The notes beneath the pieces were generated by a model. That model was not told the origin of the DNA, did no database searches, and saw only the letters and a program-made list of their open reading frames with translations. DNA of 36,296 nt. Source: Acidiferrobacteraceae bacterium (GTDB taxonomy: Bacteria > Pseudomonadota > Gammaproteobacteria > Acidiferrobacterales > Acidiferrobacteraceae). Within the stretch, counting starts at the first letter, position 1. Each line of letters starts with the position of its first letter. Location: NCBI GenBank assembly GCA_027343725.1, contig DAHWKH010000148.1, positions 1 to 36,296 of the forward strand. The letters are read 5' to 3'. Shown here piece by piece: positions 31,662 to 36,296 of the stretch. Both the position numbers and the translations under genes were made by a program.

Positions 31662-32468
31662 TCAACGCGCGCCCAGATCGTAGCACGCGAAGGTCTGCGT
31701 GAAGGGCCCCTCGGTATCGAGTGTGAGATGGCGCAGGACGGCGTCCACCGGCGGTTTGAGGAGGGGGCCGCGCACCAGGGTCTCGATGTCGGGGGGCTCG
31801 CCCCCCAAAACCCGCGCGGCGGTCGTCATGTACAGCCGGTGCACGGCGTGATCGGCGAGCAGTGCATGAAAGAGTCGTGGGCCGCCGACCATGTAGGCGC
31901 GCGTCAGTCCGCGCGCGGCGAGGACCGAGAGCAGGTCCTGCCCCGTGATCGGCGCATGCCCCAGCACCAGGAGCTCGACGCCGGATGCGCGCGCTACGCG
32001 TTCCGTCACCGGATCGGACAGGCCGGTCACGGCGAGCACCGCGCCCGGATGGGCCGCCTTCAGGGCCGCGGCCGGCAGATCGAGGCGCGAGCCGACCACG
32101 ACGCAGGCCGGGTGGGGCGTCAGCCCCTGGGCACGGCGATAGCCGCGCAGATCGGGATAGCGCTCGTGGGCGAGCGTCACCATGTCGCTTTGCACACCGC
32201 GGGCGATCGCCGCGGCATGGCGTCCGGTGGTGAGGACCGCGTCCGCCTGCATCAAAAGCTCGGTATAGAGCCGCCAATCCCGATCGTTGGCGATCGCCGG
32301 GGGGACCGTGGTGAGCCCTTCTTCCCCGCGCACCGCGATGCGCCCATCGAGGCTTGTGAGGAAATTGGCGTACACGAAGGGAGATCGCGTCGGTTCGGGA
32401 ATCTCCCCGAGATAGAGCCCCGCGAGCGGTCGTTCGTGTAAAGGCCCGGGATGGACGCGCACAACCAT
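31662..32468 (-). CDS. RibD C-terminal/dihydrofolate-reductase-like protein
   Basis: A 268-residue cytoplasmic reductase-like protein of the RibD_C family. Features are PFVYANFLTSLDGRIAVRG, the family N-terminus with substrate-binding Asn/Ser-Asp residues, then LLMQADAVLTTGRHAAAIA, and MVGGPRLFHALLAD. RibD uses NADPH to reduce the ribose of a riboflavin precursor, but the stand-alone form lacks the deaminase domain and the true substrate is uncertain. The start at 32468 has no clear Shine-Dalgarno sequence. It is preceded within 41 bp by the GGDEF/EAL gene in the same direction. Confidence 0.85.
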   Translation of the reverse strand: MVVRVHPGPLHERPLAGLYLGEIPEPTRSPFVYANFLTSLDGRIAVRGEEGLTTVPPAIANDRDWRLYTELLMQADAVLTTGRHAAAIARGVQSDMVTLAHERYPDLRGYRRAQGLTPHPACVVVGSRLDLPAAALKAAHPGAVLAVTGLSDPVTERVARASGVELLVLGHAPITGQDLLSVLAARGLTRAYMVGGPRLFHALLADHAVHRLYMTTAARVLGGEPPDIETLVRGPLLKPPVDAVLRHLTLDTEGPFTQTFACYDLGAR

Positions 32469-32508
32469 GATTCGACCGTAAGGCCAAAGATGGCTTGCGG
32501 CTTCGGCC

Positions 32509-34887
32509 TTAAGTCTGAAGACGCAACAGCTCGGCGACGGCCGCCGCCGCCAGGGGCTTGCCCACGAGGTAGCCTTGGGCGAGGTCGCAGCGCTGGCGGC
32601 GCAGAAATTCGAGCTGCGCGCGTGTCTCCACGCCCTCGGCGATCACCTCCAGTCCGAGTTCGTGACCGAGTGTGATGATGGCGCTCGGGATCGCGCCCGC
32701 GTCCCCGGCGCGGTCGAGATCGGCGATGAAGGACTGGTCGATCTTCAAGGCGTTCAAGGGGAAGCGCTTCAGATAACTGAGCGAGGAATAGCCGGTCCCG
32801 AAATCATCGACCGCGAGCCGCACGCCCATCTCGCTCAAGGCCTCGAGCATGTCGATCGCCCCCTGGGCGTTTTCCATCAACACCGACTCCGTCAGTTCGA
32901 GCTCCAAAAGCCCCTCGCTCTCCGGGCAACGCGCGAGGATATCGGTGAGCGCCGCCAGGAGCCCGCGATGCCGGAACTGGCGCCCGGAGACGTTCACCGA
33001 CATGCGCAGGACCCCTAAGCCGCTTGCGCGCCAGGCGTTCATTTGCGCGATCGCCGTCTGCAGGGCCCATTCCCCGACCGGCACGATCAGGCCGGTTTCC
33101 TCCATGAGGGGGATGAAGCCCGCGGGGTTCACGAGGATCTCGTCCGTCTGTTGCCAGCGCATGAGGGCCTCCACCGCCACGATCCGCCGGCGCGCGATGT
33201 CCTCCTGCGGTTGATAGAAGAGGCGCAGTTCCTCGCGCTCGAGCGCGCGTCGCAGGCGGCCCTCGAGCGTCAGGCGTTCGAGGGCCTTGGCGTTCATGTC
33301 GGCGGTGTAGAACTCGTGGGTGTTTCCGCCGCGGCCCTTGGCGCGATCGAGCGCGCTCCCGGCGTTTTTGATGAGGGTCTCGGAATCACGGCCGTCGCTC
33401 GGGGCGACACTCACGCCGATGCTGGCGGTGAGGACGAACTCGTGGCCGCCGATCATGAAGGGCTCCGCCACGAGCGCCGCCAGGTGGTCGGCGAAGACAC
33501 TCGCGTCCTGCGCGTTCTGCACGTGTTCGAGCAGCGCCCCGAATTCATCGCCGCCCAGGCGCGCGATGAACGCCGTCTGTCCGAGGACCGCGCGCAGGCG
33601 CTGCGCGAACTCCTGGACGATGCGGTCGCCCATGAGCGGGCCGAAGGTGTCGTTCACGCGCTGAAAGCGATCGAGGTCAAAGAGGAGGATCGCGAAGGCG
33701 TCGGCGCCCACGCGCGCGCCGGCGCGATCGATGTGCTCGGCGAACAACACGCGCGCGGGCAATCCCGTGAGGGGGTCATGGTGGGCGAGATAGCGGATGC
33801 GTTCCTCGCTCGCCAGGTGTTCGGTGATGTCCTTGCCGGTCGATACGAAGTAGGTGATGGCGCCGGAGTCATCGCGCAACGGCGTGATCGTCGCCTGCTC
33901 GTAATAGAGCGCCCCATCCCTGCGGCGATTGACGAACACCTCGCGGTAGACGTGGCCCTGGCGGACCCGGCGCCACAAGGCATCGTAAAAGGCGCGCGAA
34001 TGCCGTCCCGAGCGCAGGATGCGCGGCGTCTGTCCGAGGGCCTCTTCGCGCCTGTAGCCGGTGACGGCCTCGAAGGTCTTGTTGACGTAACGGATGACCC
34101 CGCGGGTGTCGGTGATGAACACCGAGTCCCCGGATTGCTCGATGGCGGTCGAGAAGCGCCGCAGCTCCTGTTCGGTGCGCCGGCGCTCGGCGATTTCGGC
34201 CGAGAGCTCGGCCGCGCGGCGTGCGTGCAGGTACGAGAGTCTGCGGATGTGCGCGCGCCAACGCTCGCGCTCGAGGGCGCTGGTGATGCCGTGGCCGGCG
34301 GCGAGAAGCGCTGTGCGGATCGGGGGGGAGAGGGCATCGATGCCGGCGCTGAGATCGATGAAGCCGATGATGCGGCCGCCGTCGAGCAAGGACAGCACCA
34401 TGCGGTGGTCCTGGGGCGCAAGCGGCAGCGGCGTGAGCCGGCGCGGGCTCAGGCGCGGCCGCCCGAGGCGGCAGGGGTCGATCAGGGTCATCGGGGGATC
34501 GGCGCGCGGCGCCGTGCGGTATTCCTCGTAGAGCACGACGCGCGCGGCGTGCACCCCGGGAAAGCGCAGGAGCGCGCGTTGCGCGCGCGCGGCGACCGCC
34601 TTTTGGCCGTCGACCGCGAGCAGGTCGGTCATGAGCGCGGGCAGCGCCTTCAGGAGTGCCTGCGCCCGGTGTTTGCGGTCGAGGCGCATCGTGCGCGGCA
34701 CGGGCTTTAGGGGGCGACCCTGGGCCCGCCTGCGCGGGACGAGCCACAGCGCGGCCTCCCGATGGATCCCGTTCGGCGAGACCTGGGTGCGGATCACGCG
34801 CGCCCCGTCCGCGCGCAGCCACGGGGCGAGTTTACGCCCGCAATCGCCGGGGTCCATGAGTACGACGAGGTGAGCGGTATCGTCCAT
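32509..34887 (-). CDS. PAS-GGDEF-EAL c-di-GMP turnover protein
   Basis: A 792-residue cytoplasmic protein without membrane helices. It has an N-terminal region of unknown type (1-85), a GAF-like part (about 90-215), PAS plus PAC (about 240-360), GGDEF (365-530) and EAL (540-792). Catalytic residues are present in both output domains: GGDEF at 445-449, EAL at 573-575, VDDFGTGYSSL at 693-703, LKIDQSF and AEGVET. In the GGDEF nucleotide loop the usual NDxxGH reads NDTFGP, a change of the His to Pro that may affect cyclase activity. Both synthesis and breakdown of c-di-GMP are possible. ATG 34887 is preferred for its GGGAGGG; an upstream in-frame ATG at 34929 has none. Confidence 0.92.
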   Translation of the reverse strand: MDDTAHLVVLMDPGDCGRKLAPWLRADGARVIRTQVSPNGIHREAALWLVPRRRAQGRPLKPVPRTMRLDRKHRAQALLKALPALMTDLLAVDGQKAVAARAQRALLRFPGVHAARVVLYEEYRTAPRADPPMTLIDPCRLGRPRLSPRRLTPLPLAPQDHRMVLSLLDGGRIIGFIDLSAGIDALSPPIRTALLAAGHGITSALERERWRAHIRRLSYLHARRAAELSAEIAERRRTEQELRRFSTAIEQSGDSVFITDTRGVIRYVNKTFEAVTGYRREEALGQTPRILRSGRHSRAFYDALWRRVRQGHVYREVFVNRRRDGALYYEQATITPLRDDSGAITYFVSTGKDITEHLASEERIRYLAHHDPLTGLPARVLFAEHIDRAGARVGADAFAILLFDLDRFQRVNDTFGPLMGDRIVQEFAQRLRAVLGQTAFIARLGGDEFGALLEHVQNAQDASVFADHLAALVAEPFMIGGHEFVLTASIGVSVAPSDGRDSETLIKNAGSALDRAKGRGGNTHEFYTADMNAKALERLTLEGRLRRALEREELRLFYQPQEDIARRRIVAVEALMRWQQTDEILVNPAGFIPLMEETGLIVPVGEWALQTAIAQMNAWRASGLGVLRMSVNVSGRQFRHRGLLAALTDILARCPESEGLLELELTESVLMENAQGAIDMLEALSEMGVRLAVDDFGTGYSSLSYLKRFPLNALKIDQSFIADLDRAGDAGAIPSAIITLGHELGLEVIAEGVETRAQLEFLRRQRCDLAQGYLVGKPLAAAAVAELLRLQT

Positions 34888-35010
34888 TGGCCCTCCCGCG
34901 AGTGTACGGGCGGGCCGGGTCTGGGACATCGCACCATGCGCCGGGGGCGCGAACAGGTCGCCCCCGGCGTTCGGGCCCTCCCTGGCGCCGCTCGCGCGCG
35001 CCGGCGGGCC

Positions 35011-36296
35011 TTAGGTGATGGCGATCCGGACGTCCACGGGCGCCTCCGCGTCTTGCGCCTCGATCCGGCATGCGAGGGTGCGGGCCTTGCGCAAGGCGGC
35101 GGCCGGTATGATCGCGACGTAGGCAAGCCCCCAATCCTCGGCCGATGTCGCGTGGGTCAGCGGCGCGCCGTCCGTGCCCCAGTGCACGCGGAAGGGGTGT
35201 TCGCGCACGAGGCGCAGCTCGTCGCCGGCCTTCAGCGCCCGCGGGCTGTGATACGGATGCCAGACCCCGTAGCTCAGGACCGGACGCTGGCCCTGATAGC
35301 GCCTCCAGGTGGCCACCGGCCGGTCCACCGGATAACCGAGGAGGCGGCTGTGACAGAGCTTGATGAATTCGGCGTGCGCCCAGGCGAGCGGCATCGCCGA
35401 GCCCGTGGGCTCGCCGGGCCGGAGGCCGTGCTCGGGGAGGGGAGGGGCGTCCCAGACCTGTTCCGGCAGGAGCCCACCCGGGCCGGTCATGGCCGCCATC
35501 GCCTCCAGGTAGGGCCGCGGGTCCTCGCCCGCGAGCAGCGCGTAATGGCCCCGTTCGCCGGTGAGCAGCGGCCAGGCGCGGCCGATGCCCTTGCCGTCGA
35601 GCGAGCTTGTGACGAAGGGGCTGCCGTCGAAGGGGCTGCCGTCCGCGTGTTCGCCGTAATCGTCGCCGTTGTAGCGCCGCCAGGCCGGGCCGTTCGGGGT
35701 CTCGTGCCGCAACAGGCCGTCGGCGACCGCGATCGAGGCCAGGATGCGCGGGTCGCGGGCGTCGCGCAGCCCGAAGCGCACGAGCTGCAGAAAGTCCGTG
35801 GACACCTGGCGGGTGGCGTTTTCGATCTCGCCGTCGTGTCCGCAGGCGGCGAGCGCCTCCTGATCGGGGGTGTTGTCATCGAGCGCGCACCGCGGCGCCA
35901 TGCGCACGTAATGGCCGCCCACCCCAAAGCGCCGGGCGAGCTCCGTGTCCTCCGCGTAGAGCCAGGCCTCGAGGCGCGCGTTCCAGTAGTCGGCGACCAT
36001 GAGGGCGCATGCGCGCGCCGGCCCGTCGAGGCATTCCGCGCCCTCGACCAGGGCCGCGATGACGACTGCCAGGGTGAAGGCGTTGATGCCCGGGTCGCGC
36101 TCCCAGCGATCCTGCGAGGTGACAGGCCCTATGTGGATGAGGAAGCGCAAGGCGCGAACGACCATGTCGTGCACGTGGATCTCTTCGAGGGCGTTTGCGT
36201 CCTTGAGGGCGCCCGCGAGCAGCACCGGGAAGCCGGTCTCGTCGAGCTGGATGTCCTGCCAGAAGGGCTGGCCGCCGAGCCACTGATTCTGCAGCC
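35011..36296 (-). CDS. GH15 glucoamylase-like protein, 5' end cut off by the window
   Basis: This is the C-terminal 428 residues of a glycoside hydrolase family 15 protein; the frame is open to the right edge (first codons read LQNQWLGGQPFWQDIQLDET). The (alpha/alpha)6-barrel motifs are visible: QLDETGFPVLLAGAL, DRWERDPGINAFTLAVVIAA with the Glu of the general-acid position, LLPEQVWDAPPLPEHGLRPG with the second catalytic Glu, and SAMPLAWAHAEFIKLCHS. The last 90 residues form a beta-type C-terminal domain. Members cut glucose from starch, glycogen or trehalose-like substrates. It is probably involved in storage-glucan breakdown; no partner is in the window. Confidence 0.9.
   Translation of the reverse strand, partial: LQNQWLGGQPFWQDIQLDETGFPVLLAGALKDANALEEIHVHDMVVRALRFLIHIGPVTSQDRWERDPGINAFTLAVVIAALVEGAECLDGPARACALMVADYWNARLEAWLYAEDTELARRFGVGGHYVRMAPRCALDDNTPDQEALAACGHDGEIENATRQVSTDFLQLVRFGLRDARDPRILASIAVADGLLRHETPNGPAWRRYNGDDYGEHADGSPFDGSPFVTSSLDGKGIGRAWPLLTGERGHYALLAGEDPRPYLEAMAAMTGPGGLLPEQVWDAPPLPEHGLRPGEPTGSAMPLAWAHAEFIKLCHSRLLGYPVDRPVATWRRYQGQRPVLSYGVWHPYHSPRALKAGDELRLVREHPFRVHWGTDGAPLTHATSAEDWGLAYVAIIPAAALRKARTLACRIEAQDAEAPVDVRIAIT

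Noticed and set aside
33043..34710. 555-codon open frame on the plus strand opposite the PAS-GGDEF-EAL gene
   Set aside because: Antisense shadow of a gene with clear conserved motifs; long shadow frames are expected at this GC content.

Overview
The window is GC-rich chromosomal DNA with dense, often overlapping genes. It suggests an acidophilic, sulfur- and perhaps iron-oxidising gammaproteobacterium, something like Acidiferrobacter or Acidithiobacillus. The evidence is a sulfide:quinone oxidoreductase cluster with TusA and DsrE sulfur carriers, a Tat-exported high-potential iron-sulfur protein (HiPIP), a rusticyanin-like blue copper protein and a heavy-metal RND pump. The taxon is an inference from gene content; no rRNA or other marker gene is present.

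Layout. 1-140: 3' end of an ISL3-like insertion sequence. 406-1468: a two-gene wHTH-nucleotidyltransferase/HEPN toxin-antitoxin pair behind a 36-bp palindrome that covers its promoter. 1718-8931 (minus): an ArsR-type regulator, then a tightly overlapped operon for a dipeptide/oligopeptide ABC importer (binding protein, two permeases, two ATPases) ending in a PhzF-family enzyme. 9028-11848 (minus): a PhnD-like binding protein broken by a three-copy 11-bp tandem repeat, overlapping a GGDEF/degenerate-EAL protein. 11920-13239 (minus): a PagL-like lipid A deacylase whose ribosome binding site can fold into a hairpin, and the HiPIP. 13728-19387 (plus): a small His-containing membrane protein and a TolC/HlyD/RND tripartite metal efflux system. 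19434-20231: an S49 peptidase. 20365-21406: a type IV pilin with a sigma-54 promoter, upstream palindromes and a clear terminator. 21424-24099: a lower-GC accessory patch with an unknown membrane protein, a decayed group II intron 3' end and an unknown 457-residue protein. 24280-27102: a DUF4396 membrane protein, purE-purK and a DinB-family protein. 27168-31006: a sigma-54 activator divergent from dsrE-tusA-sqr-DUF1641. 31003-36296 (minus): the rusticyanin-like protein, a RibD-type reductase, an intact PAS-GGDEF-EAL protein and a truncated GH15 glucoamylase.

How the parts work together. The best-integrated system is the sulfur module. A Cys/His-rich PAS sensor fused to a sigma-54 AAA+ activator lies back to back with a near-consensus sigma-54 promoter, and TGTCATGACA-type palindromes sit between them. 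The promoter would drive a membrane sulfide oxidase and its sulfane-sulfur carriers. The HiPIP and the rusticyanin-like protein are candidate periplasmic electron carriers, and both are odd: one has a Met/Gly/His-rich insert, the other a changed ligand spacing. Two sigma-54 promoters and two c-di-GMP proteins point to regulated lifestyle switching, with pili and sulfur use as likely outputs. The repeat-driven frameshift at 11252-11284 and the palindrome-controlled toxin-antitoxin pair are the other clear regulatory signals.
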